A DNA stretch of 64,000 nt from Planctomycetota bacterium (GTDB taxonomy: Bacteria; Planctomycetota; UBA1135; UBA2386): assembly GCA_025459175.1 (NCBI GenBank), contig JALORC010000017.1:1-64000 (forward strand), in the 5' to 3' direction. Positions within the stretch are counted from its first letter, which is position 1. The number at the start of each line of letters is the position of its first letter. This document shows, piece by piece, positions 24,886 to 32,886 of this stretch. Below the pieces are notes generated by a model that did no database searches, was not told where the DNA came from, and saw nothing but the letters and a program-made list of their open reading frames with translations. The position numbers were made by a program, and so were the translations under genes.

Positions 24886-27018
24886 ATGGCCACTCGGCAT
24901 CGGATCGCCGGTGCGGCACTCGCCGCACTCGCCGCCTGCGGCTCCTCGCATCGTGCGCCGGAGTTCGGTCTCGCGACCCGGCCTGTGTTGTCCGCGCTGC
25001 CGTTGCCGACCGGACTGCCGCAGCCGGTGCCGGTGCAGCTGCAGGACGCGTTCCCGGCGCTGTCGTTCTTCCGGCCGATCGCGCTGGTGGCGCCGCCGGA
25101 CGGCAGCGACCGGCTCGTCGTCGTCGAACAGAGCGGCGCGATCCGCGTGTTCGCGAACGATCCGGCGACCGCCGGCACGACCACGCTGCTCGACCTGTCG
25201 GGCACGATCCAGTTCGGCGGCGAAGAGGGACTGCTGGGCTTCGTGTTCCATCCGGGCTTCGCGCAGAACGGCTGGTTCTACGTCTACTACTCGATGCTCG
25301 GCCCGCGCCGCTCGGTGCTGTCGCGCTTCACGATCTCGGCCGGCGCTCCCGATGTCGCCGATCCCGGCAGCGAGCAGATCCTGCTCGAGATCGAACAGCC
25401 GTTCCCCAACCACAACGCCGGCTGCCTGCAGTTCGGGCCCGACGGCAAGCTCTACGTGGCGCTCGGCGACGGCGGCAGCGGCGACGACCCGCTGAACCAC
25501 GGCCAGGACCTGACCACGCTGCTCGGCAGCGTGCTGCGGTTGAACGACGACGGCAGCGTGCCGAACGACAATCCGTTCGTCGGCGGCAGCAACGGCGAGC
25601 GGCCGGAGATCTGGGCCTACGGGCTGCGCAATCCGTGGCGCATGAGCTTCGACCGCCTGACCGGCGATCTGTGGCTCGGCGACGTCGGCCAGAACGCGAT
25701 CGAGGAGGTCGACCGCATCGTGCGCGGCGGCAACTACGGCTGGCGCGTCTACGAGGGCCTGCGGAGCAACATCAATCCGCAAGGCCTGCCGGCCAGTGCG
25801 TTCGTGCCGCCGGTGCACAGCTATCCGCACAGCGATGGCACCAGCGTGACCGGCGGCTACGTCTACCGCGGCAGCGCGGTGCCGGCCCTGCAGGGCGCCT
25901 ACGTCTACGCCGACTTCGGCAGCGGCCGCGTGTGGGCACTCGCCTACGACGGCAGCCAGGCGGTGCAGAACGTGCAGATCGCGCAGACGGTCAACCCGGC
26001 TTCGTTCGGTGAGGACGCCGATGGCGAGCTGTATCTCTGCTGCTTCGACGATCGCATCCGCAAGTTCGTGCCCGACGCCGCTGGCCCGCCGGTGACCGCG
26101 CTGCCGAGCACGCTGTCGGCGACCGGGCTGTTCGCCGACCTCGCGACGTTGACGCCGACCACCGGCCTGATCGAGTACGCGGTCAACGCCGAACTGTGGT
26201 CGGACGGCGCCGAGAAGCGGCGTTGGATCGGCGTGCCCGGCAGCGCGCAGCTCGGCTTCTCGGCCGACGCGGCGTTCACGTTCCCGGTCGGCACGGTGCT
26301 GGTGAAGCACTTCGAACTGCCGGCTGCCACCGGCGCGCGCCGACTCGAGACGCGGGTGCTGCTGCACCAGATCAGCGGCTGGACCGGCTTCACCTATCGC
26401 TGGAACGACGCCGGCACCGAGGCCGAGCTGGTGCCCGACGGTGGTGCGTCGACGACGTTCGTGTTCGAGGGTGCCACGCGCACGTGGGACTTCCCGGCCC
26501 GCGGTCAGTGCAGTCAGTGCCACGCGCCGTCGTTCGGCACCGTGCTCGGCGTGCGCACCGGCCAGCTGCAGCGCGACTTCGCCTTCCCACTGCGCACCGA
26601 CAACCAGCTGCGGGTGTGGAACCACATCGGACTGTTCACGACCGATCTCGGTGATACCGCGGCGTTGCCGGCGTGGGCCGACCCGAGCGATGCCGCGGCC
26701 CCGCTCGCGGCCCGGGCGCGCGCCTACCTCGCCGCCAACTGCGCCAACTGCCACCACCCGCAGGGGCCGACGCCGGTCGACCTGGACCTGCGTCCGCACG
26801 TGTCCACCGCGGCGATGCGGCTGTTCGGTGTCGCCGCCAACAACCCGCTGCCGGGCGGCAGCGGCCTGCGCGCGGTCGCGGGGCAACCGTGGCAGAGCGA
26901 TCTGTGGCAGCGCCTGCAGCGGCGCGATGCGGCCGGCATGCCGCCGCTCGGCAGCCACGTCGTCGATGCCGCCGGCGTCGCGCTGATCGAGGCCTGGATC
27001 GCGGCGGAGTCGCCGTGA
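24886..27018 (+). CDS. Glucose/sorbosone dehydrogenase-like (PQQ-type) propeller fused to c-type cytochrome domain, lipoprotein
   Basis: A 710-aa exported protein. The ATG at 24886 begins a lipoprotein-type leader ending LAALAACGSS. Residues about 60-410 are a GSDH/Hedgehog-interacting-type beta-propeller (GSDRLVVVEQSGAIRVF, GLLGFVFHPGF, NHNAGCLQFGPDG, GLRNPWRMSFDR, GDVGQNAIEEVD). In this family they bind PQQ and oxidise sugars. The C-terminal half carries haem motifs CSQCH near residue 542 and CANCH near 619, followed by HPQGPTPVDLDLR. It has the look of the 'SO2930-like' diheme c proteins. Fusion places the electron acceptor beside the dehydrogenase. Substrate unknown. It follows the prolyl oligopeptidase by 138 bp and may have its own promoter. 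Confidence 0.88.
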   Translation: MATRHRIAGAALAALAACGSSHRAPEFGLATRPVLSALPLPTGLPQPVPVQLQDAFPALSFFRPIALVAPPDGSDRLVVVEQSGAIRVFANDPATAGTTTLLDLSGTIQFGGEEGLLGFVFHPGFAQNGWFYVYYSMLGPRRSVLSRFTISAGAPDVADPGSEQILLEIEQPFPNHNAGCLQFGPDGKLYVALGDGGSGDDPLNHGQDLTTLLGSVLRLNDDGSVPNDNPFVGGSNGERPEIWAYGLRNPWRMSFDRLTGDLWLGDVGQNAIEEVDRIVRGGNYGWRVYEGLRSNINPQGLPASAFVPPVHSYPHSDGTSVTGGYVYRGSAVPALQGAYVYADFGSGRVWALAYDGSQAVQNVQIAQTVNPASFGEDADGELYLCCFDDRIRKFVPDAAGPPVTALPSTLSATGLFADLATLTPTTGLIEYAVNAELWSDGAEKRRWIGVPGSAQLGFSADAAFTFPVGTVLVKHFELPAATGARRLETRVLLHQISGWTGFTYRWNDAGTEAELVPDGGASTTFVFEGATRTWDFPARGQCSQCHAPSFGTVLGVRTGQLQRDFAFPLRTDNQLRVWNHIGLFTTDLGDTAALPAWADPSDAAAPLAARARAYLAANCANCHHPQGPTPVDLDLRPHVSTAAMRLFGVAANNPLPGGSGLRAVAGQPWQSDLWQRLQRRDAAGMPPLGSHVVDAAGVALIEAWIAAESP

Positions 27019-27127
27019 GTCCCCGCGGCTCCGCGTCGGCATGTCGAAGGGTCTGGCGCTGAGCGTCGGCTACTGAGCAACCGACGCGGACGCCGCGTGG
27101 CGCGGGCGGCAACGCTAGACTGCGCCG

Positions 27128-28162
27128 ATGCCCAAGCGCGGTCCCGGCCCCGAGCCGAAGCCCGGCCCGGTGCAGCTCGGCCTGTTCGGGCCGCTGACAC
27201 CGCCCGCCCCCACCGAGGCCATCAAGGTCCTGCCGGCGCCGGTCGACACGGCACTGCGCGCGCTCGCCGACCAGCTGCCGGCCGCGCTGCGCCTGGGAAC
27301 CTCCTCGTGGAACTTCCCCGGCTGGCGCGGCCTCGTGTATGCACCCGACGCGCCGAAGGCGCACCTGAGTCGGCACGGCCTCGGCGCCTATTCGCAGCAC
27401 CCGCTGCTGCGCACGGTCGGCATCGATCGCACCTACTACGCGCCGATCGCCGCCGCGGAGTTCGCCGGCTACGCGGCGCAGGTGCCGGCCTCGTTCCGCT
27501 TCCTGGTCAAGGGTCTCGGCGAGCTGCTGAATCCGGTGCGCGAGGGCCGGAAGGGCCACAATCCGCGCTACCTCGATGCCGACGCGTTCACGCGCGAATG
27601 CGTCGAGCCGGCCCGCACCGGGCTCGGCGATCGGCTCGGCACGCTGCTGCTGCAGTTTCCGCCGCAGACGCAGGAACTGGTGCAGGACCCGGCCGGCTTC
27701 GCGGCAATGCTCGACACGTTCCTCGCCGCGCTGCCACCGGACGTGCCATACGCGGTCGAACTGCGCGACGCGGAGCTGCTGACGCCGCAGTACCGGCAGG
27801 TGCTGCGCGATCGCGCCGTGCAGCACGGCTTCGTCGTGCACCCGCGCATGCCGCCGCTGCGGCAGCAACTCGAGCTGATCCCACTCGATCTGCTGCCGCC
27901 CGAACGCCCGCTGGTGGTGCGCTGGATGCTGCACCAGGGCCTCGTCTACGACGCCGCGGTCGAACGCTACGAGCCGTTCGATCGCCTCGTCGATCCGGAT
28001 CCCGGCAGCCGCAGCGACATCGCGGCGCTGGCACAGAGGGCGCTGCAACTCGGCCGCGGCATGATCGTCGTCGTCAACAACAAGGCCGAGGGCTGCTCGC
28101 CGGGCAGCGTGCTCGAACTGGCGCGCGCGATCGTCATGGCGATGCAGCCGTCCACCAGCTGA
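27128..28162 (+). CDS. DUF72 (YecE-like) domain protein
   Basis: A 344-aa TIM-barrel-like DUF72 protein. Family blocks seen: LGTSSWNFPGWRG, GIDRTYY, FRFLVKGLGEL, TLLLQFPPQ, YAVELRDAELL and VVNNKAEGCSPGSVLELA. The usual start of the domain is near residue 55; the first 50 residues are a Pro-rich extension with LGLFGPLTPP. Biochemical function is unknown; these proteins often lie near DNA repair genes, but none is adjacent here. The ATG at 27128 has no strong Shine-Dalgarno, and the frame has no better alternative. Confidence 0.92.
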   Translation: MPKRGPGPEPKPGPVQLGLFGPLTPPAPTEAIKVLPAPVDTALRALADQLPAALRLGTSSWNFPGWRGLVYAPDAPKAHLSRHGLGAYSQHPLLRTVGIDRTYYAPIAAAEFAGYAAQVPASFRFLVKGLGELLNPVREGRKGHNPRYLDADAFTRECVEPARTGLGDRLGTLLLQFPPQTQELVQDPAGFAAMLDTFLAALPPDVPYAVELRDAELLTPQYRQVLRDRAVQHGFVVHPRMPPLRQQLELIPLDLLPPERPLVVRWMLHQGLVYDAAVERYEPFDRLVDPDPGSRSDIAALAQRALQLGRGMIVVVNNKAEGCSPGSVLELARAIVMAMQPSTS

Positions 28163-28202
28163 TTGCCTTGCCAGCTCGCCGCGCAGGGCGGATCCTGCGC
28201 CG

Positions 28203-28589
28203 ATGCGACACCGATTCCCGCTGCTGCTGTCCCTCACCCTGCTGACCGGCTGCGCCTTCCACGGCGAGGCCACCCATTGGAATCGCCGGGTCGGGGCCGA
28301 CGGCAAGCCGATCTTCGTGCACACCACCACCAACGTCGGCCTCAACATCGGCATCCTGTTGCCGCTGTTCGGCAACGTGACCATCGACTCGATGCTCGAC
28401 GAGACCTCGGGCGCCATCGCCGAGAAGGGCAGCGATCGCCTGCGGGTGATCCAGACCAGCAGCGAGAACTACTGGTACGGTTTCCCGCCGTTCACGTGGA
28501 TCCTGACGCCGGTGATCACCAACGTCGCGGTCGAGTACGAGCCGTGCGCGGCCGAGCTGGCCGCCGCCGCAACGGCGGCAACCAAGTGA
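28203..28589 (+). CDS. Small lipoprotein, unknown function
   Basis: A 128-aa predicted lipoprotein. The leader MRHRFPLLLSLTLLTGC has a clean lipobox (LLTGC), so Cys17 would be lipidated. The mature part has beta-type segments with an aromatic region (NYWYGFPPFTWIL). No known domain is recognised. It starts 41 bp after the DUF72 gene and could be cotranscribed. Confidence 0.75.
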   Translation: MRHRFPLLLSLTLLTGCAFHGEATHWNRRVGADGKPIFVHTTTNVGLNIGILLPLFGNVTIDSMLDETSGAIAEKGSDRLRVIQTSSENYWYGFPPFTWILTPVITNVAVEYEPCAAELAAAATAATK

Positions 28590-28670
28590 GCGTGGCCGCC
28601 CGTCGACAGCCGCCCGCGCCAGCTGCATAGTGCGCGGGGAAGCCGTTCGCCCCCGCCCGGAAGACGCATC

Positions 28671-30149
28671 GTGAAGCCACTGTTCCCAGCCGTCTCGTCG
28701 CTGCTGCTCGCTGCCATCGTCACCGCCCAGCAGAAGGATCCCGAACTCGAGCGCGCCCGCAAGCTGCTCGGCGAACGCACCGAGGACGAAGTGACCGCCG
28801 GCGCCGACCTGTGCGCGAAGGCCAACAGCCCCGCCGCGGTCGAGGTCCTGCTCGAGGTCCTGGCCGAGGTCGAGCGGCGCACCCACATGCACCTGTCGCC
28901 GGGCCACTACCGCGACATCGTCTGGGACGCACTGGTGCGGATCACCGATCCCTACGCCCGCCGCCGCGTCGAACACGAACTGAAGAACGGCCGCGACCAG
29001 AACGTGCGCCAGTGGTGCGCGGAGCTGCTCGGCATCTACGGCGAAGCCGGCTTCGGCGAATCGCTGAAGCGCGCCCTGTCGGCGAAGGACGAGGACATCG
29101 TGCGCCAGGCGGCCCGCGCGCTCGGCCTGCTGAAGTTCGAGGGCGCCATCGGCCCGCTGTCGACGCTGACCAGACACCGCAACGACTACGTGCGCGCCAA
29201 CGCGATCGAGGCCCTGGCCCGCATCAGCCCGGCGCAATCGGGCCAGTTCCTCGCCGCGATCGCCCAGGACCGCAGCGGCGGTGTGCGCTGCGCGCTGCTG
29301 GGCGCGGCCCCGCAGCTGTGCGGCGACCAGACCGAGGCGCTGTCGACCACGGCGCTGCGGGATGCGGACTGGCGCCCGCGCATGCAGGCGGTGCAGAACC
29401 TGGGCCAGATCAAGACCAAGACCGCGGTCGACGCGCTGATCACGGCGCTGCGCGACGGCCGGCCGGTGGTCGCGGCCCGCGCGATGCACGAGCTGCAGGA
29501 ACTGACCGGCGAGCCGATCCAGCAGGTCGAGGTCTGGGAGAAGTGGTGGCCGGAGCACCGCGAGATGTTCGGCTTCCCCGGCCAGCGCGGCATCGGCAAG
29601 CGCGAGGGCGGCACCGTCGCCTACAACGGCGTGCCGGTCGACAGCGACCACATGGCGTTCCTGATCGACAAGTCGGTGATGATGCGGGCGAACCTCGGCA
29701 GCAAGGGCATGAGCAAGGAGGCCGCGGCACAGGCCGAACTGCAGCAGGTGCTGGAGCAGCTGAACGGCAAGGTCACCTTCAACGTGTTCCACTACGACGT
29801 GGCCGTGACCGCGTTCGAGAAGAAGGCGATCCCGCTGACCGAGAAGAGCCGCAAGCGCGCGCTCGAGTTCGCCGCGGTCAAGAGCGCGGGCCGCGAGAAG
29901 GACATCTGGCAGGCGCTGGTGGCCGTCGTCGCCGATCCGACGCTCGACACGGCGTACCTGCTGTCGTCGGGCGAGCCGGACACCGGGCTCTACGTGCACT
30001 GGAACCGCGTCACGCGGCATCTGGCCGACCTGAACCGCTTCCACAAGGTGACCGTGCATGCGGTCGCCTACACCGACAACGAGTGGTATCGCGATCAGTT
30101 GAAGAAGATCGCCGAGGCCACCGGCGGCCACTTCCGCAGCCTGGAGTGA
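28671..30149 (+). CDS. Exported HEAT-repeat protein with C-terminal VWA-like region
   Basis: A 492-aa protein starting at a GTG (28671; no in-frame ATG nearby) with a signal peptide MKPLFPAVSSLLLAAIVTAQ. Residues about 60-290 contain HEAT-like repeats (VRQWCAELLGIYGEA, IVRQAARALGLLKFEGA, VRANAIEALARISPA). From about residue 320 there is a von Willebrand A-like region (MAFLIDKSVMM, FNVFHYDVAVTAFEKKAIP, AYLLSSGEPDTG). The usual MIDAS DxSxS is degenerate here (DKSVM), so metal binding is uncertain. Such architecture is common in planctomycete envelope proteins and suggests a scaffold or binding function. A histidine kinase gene follows on the same strand. Confidence 0.82.
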   Translation: MKPLFPAVSSLLLAAIVTAQQKDPELERARKLLGERTEDEVTAGADLCAKANSPAAVEVLLEVLAEVERRTHMHLSPGHYRDIVWDALVRITDPYARRRVEHELKNGRDQNVRQWCAELLGIYGEAGFGESLKRALSAKDEDIVRQAARALGLLKFEGAIGPLSTLTRHRNDYVRANAIEALARISPAQSGQFLAAIAQDRSGGVRCALLGAAPQLCGDQTEALSTTALRDADWRPRMQAVQNLGQIKTKTAVDALITALRDGRPVVAARAMHELQELTGEPIQQVEVWEKWWPEHREMFGFPGQRGIGKREGGTVAYNGVPVDSDHMAFLIDKSVMMRANLGSKGMSKEAAAQAELQQVLEQLNGKVTFNVFHYDVAVTAFEKKAIPLTEKSRKRALEFAAVKSAGREKDIWQALVAVVADPTLDTAYLLSSGEPDTGLYVHWNRVTRHLADLNRFHKVTVHAVAYTDNEWYRDQLKKIAEATGGHFRSLE

Positions 30150-30335
30150 TCCAGCGAGCCACGGCCCGGCGACGCGGGCAGGAGTGCTGGCGCGACCGTC
30201 CCGGCCACCTTTGTCCCCGCGACATCTCGTTGACAACTTCGGCGCCGCGGCCGCTAGCTTCGATCCATCGCCCCTTCCTCGCATCGCCCCCGCACCTGGC
30301 TGTCGCTGCTGGCCCTCGCCTCGGGCACGGCGCTG

Positions 30336-32114
30336 TTGGCGATCGTCGGCAGCAGCCTCGTGCGCACCGCGCAACAGGCGCAGCAGCGCGCCGAACTCGC
30401 GGCCCAGCGCGATGCCCGCGACCTCGCCAGCGCCCTGCGCGCGGCGCTGCGCAACCCGGCGGTGCTGACGACGATCCCACCGGCAGAGCAGGCGAACGTG
30501 CGCGACGGTGCGGTGGTCGTCGACAACGAGGTCGGCTGGCTGCAGCCATTGCCCGAACGCACGCCCGAGGCGGTGCTCGCCGGCCAACTGCTCGCCGCGC
30601 AACGCGCCGAATGGAGGGACGGCGACCAGGCCAGCGCTCGCAGGCAGTTCGCGATGCTGCTCGAGGAGCCTGCCCGCGCCGCGTGGCCGGCGCTGGTCGC
30701 CGGCGCCTTCCACGCGCTGCGTGATGGCGCGACCGAACTCGCCGCGGCCCGCACCCAGGCGTTGCTGCAGGCCTGCGACCGGCCGCCGGCGGCCGGTGCC
30801 GAGCCCGAGTTCGCGCGCGCGGCCGTCAGTACCGCACTGCTGTGCGCGGCGCTGACGATGCCGCGTTCGCCGCAGCTCGACGCCCACCTGATCGCGCTGC
30901 CGACCGAACTCGCCGCCCCACTGTGGTCGCGGCTGCACGAACGTGGCACGCCGGCCCCGGACCTCGCCGCGGCCCAACGCGCCACCGCCGCACGGCGCGC
31001 ACTGCTGCTGGAGCTCGCAGCCGAGCTGCGCGAGCTGCCGGCGCAGCCGGCAGTTCGCGGCCGCGGCGAACGGCTGTGGCTGTGGTTCCCCGCCGACGCC
31101 GTCGGCAACGGCACCGCCGCCGCCGTCGACATCGCGTGGTTGTTGACGCTGCCGGGCCTCGGCACCAGCCGCCCGACCCCGAGCGCCGCTCTGCCGCCAC
31201 TGCCCGATCGTGGCCAGCTCGTGCTCGCACCAGCGCCGCTGCCGCACGGCGCCGACGATGTGATCCCCGGCCTCGCCGGCGTCGTGCCGGAGCCGGCCCC
31301 ACCACTGCCGTGGTCGCAGCGACCGGGCCCGCTGCTCGGCGCGGCCGGGCTGTTGCTGCTGGTGTTCGGCCTCAGCGCGTTGGCGCTGGTGCGCGGCGCC
31401 CGCCAACAAGCGCTCGCGCTGCGCGCCCGAAGCGAGTTCCTGACCGGGGTCACGCACGAACTGAAGACGCCGCTGGCGTCGATCCGGCTGATCGCCGACG
31501 TGCTGCAGGACGACGACGTCGAACCGGCGCAACAGCGCGAGTACTTCGCGCTGCTCGGCAGCGAGACGGCGCGGCTGTCGACGCTGCTCGAGAACGTGCT
31601 CGACCTCGGCCGCATGGAACGCGGCGAACGCGCCTACGACCGCCGTCCCGGCGATCTCGCCGCGATCGTGCGCGACACCGTGGCGCAGTTCCGCCCGTTG
31701 CTGCAGCAGGCGCGGCTCGCGGTCGCGCTGCACGAAGGCTGCAGCGCCGCAGCGGCGGTGGTCGACCGCGGTGCGATCGTGCAGGTGCTGCTGAACCTGC
31801 TCGACAACGCGCGCAAGTATGCGGCCGGCGGCGGGCGCATCGACGTCACCACCGCGGCGGCGAACGGTCGCTTCACGGTCGCGGTGCGCGACTTCGGCCC
31901 CGGCGTGCCGGCCGCCGAGCACGACGCGGTGTTCGCGCAGTTCCGCCGCGGCCGGGCGCAGCAGCACGGCGCGGTGCCGGGGCTCGGTCTCGGCTTGTTC
32001 CTGGCCCGCACGATCGCGACCGCGCACGACGGCACGCTGGTCTGCGAGGCCCCCGCACAAGGCCCCGGCGCCCGCTTCGTGTTGACGTTGCCGATGCTCG
32101 AGGAGAACGCATGA
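30336..32114 (+). CDS. Membrane sensor histidine kinase
   Basis: Sensor kinase with two membrane segments, one at the very N-terminus (WLSLLALASGTALLAIVGSS) and one before the kinase (LLGAAGLLLLVFGLSALALV), enclosing a ~310-residue extracytoplasmic sensor region. The kinase part has an H box THELKTPLASIR (His near residue 374), N box LLDNARKYA, G1 DFGPGVP and G2 GLGLGLFLAR. The TTG at 30336 is the first conventional start, but the first transmembrane segment is encoded upstream to an in-frame stop at 30255, so the true start is probably a non-standard codon (an ATC or CTG between 30267 and 30311). The gene overlaps the response regulator by ATGA and forms a two-component pair with it. Confidence 0.9.
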   Translation: MAIVGSSLVRTAQQAQQRAELAAQRDARDLASALRAALRNPAVLTTIPPAEQANVRDGAVVVDNEVGWLQPLPERTPEAVLAGQLLAAQRAEWRDGDQASARRQFAMLLEEPARAAWPALVAGAFHALRDGATELAAARTQALLQACDRPPAAGAEPEFARAAVSTALLCAALTMPRSPQLDAHLIALPTELAAPLWSRLHERGTPAPDLAAAQRATAARRALLLELAAELRELPAQPAVRGRGERLWLWFPADAVGNGTAAAVDIAWLLTLPGLGTSRPTPSAALPPLPDRGQLVLAPAPLPHGADDVIPGLAGVVPEPAPPLPWSQRPGPLLGAAGLLLLVFGLSALALVRGARQQALALRARSEFLTGVTHELKTPLASIRLIADVLQDDDVEPAQQREYFALLGSETARLSTLLENVLDLGRMERGERAYDRRPGDLAAIVRDTVAQFRPLLQQARLAVALHEGCSAAAAVVDRGAIVQVLLNLLDNARKYAAGGGRIDVTTAAANGRFTVAVRDFGPGVPAAEHDAVFAQFRRGRAQQHGAVPGLGLGLFLARTIATAHDGTLVCEAPAQGPGARFVLTLPMLEENA

Positions 32115-32803
32115 GCAGCCATCTGTTGTTGGTCGAGGACGATCACGCGATCCGCACCGTGCTGCAGGACGCGCTGCGGCGCGACGGCCACCAGGTCACC
32201 AGCGCGCAGGACGGCGACGAGGCGCAGGCGCTGCTGCGGCAGCGCGCGTTCGACCTGCTGCTGCTCGACGTGATGCTGCCGGGGCCGAGTGGTCTCGATC
32301 TGCTGCGCCGGTTCCGTCAGCGCGACACCGACACGCCGGTGCTGCTGCTGACCGCGAAGGGCAGCGAGGACGACAAGGTGCTCGGGCTCGAACTCGGCGC
32401 CGACGACTACGTGACCAAGCCGTTCTCGCTGCGCGAACTGCGCACCCGCGTGCAGGTGCTGCTGCGGCGCCGGCAGCGGCGCAGCGAGCGGCCGGCCGGC
32501 GAGCTGCAGATCGGCGCCAACACGATCGACCTCGACGGCTACCAGCTGCGGCGCGGCCGCACCGTGCACCGGCTGTCGCCGACCGAGGTCGCGATGCTGC
32601 AGCTGCTGTGGCGCGAACGCGGCCGGGTCGTCGATCGCTCGATGTTCCTGCAGGAGGTCTGGGACGGGGCGGTGATCGGCGATCGCACCATCGACACGCA
32701 CCTGCTGCACCTGCGCCAGAAGCTCGAACGCGACCCGAAGGCGCCGCGGCATCTGCTGACCGTGCACGGCGTCGGCTACCGGCTCGTCGTCGAGCCGGAG
32801 TGA
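32111..32803 (+). CDS. OmpR/PhoB-family response regulator
   Basis: A 230-aa response regulator. Receiver domain: acidic pocket LLVEDDHAIR, phospho-acceptor Asp near residue 53 in LLLLDVMLPG, Thr/Lys in LLLTAK and TKPF. A winged-helix output domain follows (LSPTEVAMLQLLWRERG, DRTIDTHLLHLRQKL, VHGVGYRL). The ATG at 32111 overlaps the histidine kinase stop, so the two are translated together and are cognate. Targets are unknown; the neighbouring HEAT-repeat genes are candidates by position only. Confidence 0.95.
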   Translation: MSSHLLLVEDDHAIRTVLQDALRRDGHQVTSAQDGDEAQALLRQRAFDLLLLDVMLPGPSGLDLLRRFRQRDTDTPVLLLTAKGSEDDKVLGLELGADDYVTKPFSLRELRTRVQVLLRRRQRRSERPAGELQIGANTIDLDGYQLRRGRTVHRLSPTEVAMLQLLWRERGRVVDRSMFLQEVWDGAVIGDRTIDTHLLHLRQKLERDPKAPRHLLTVHGVGYRLVVEPE

Positions 32804-32886
32804 ACGCCGTCGACCGCGACAACTCCACGACACCGATTCGACGACCCCACGACCGAACCGCGCTGCCGAGCGCCTTCCATGACCGC

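Noticed and set aside
22327-27042. 1571-codon minus-strand open frame
   Set aside because: Covers the prolyl oligopeptidase and dehydrogenase genes on the opposite strand, both with full catalytic motifs; the product has no domain.
28134-32060. 1308-codon minus-strand open frame
   Set aside because: Antisense to the HEAT/VWA protein and histidine kinase; low-complexity composition.
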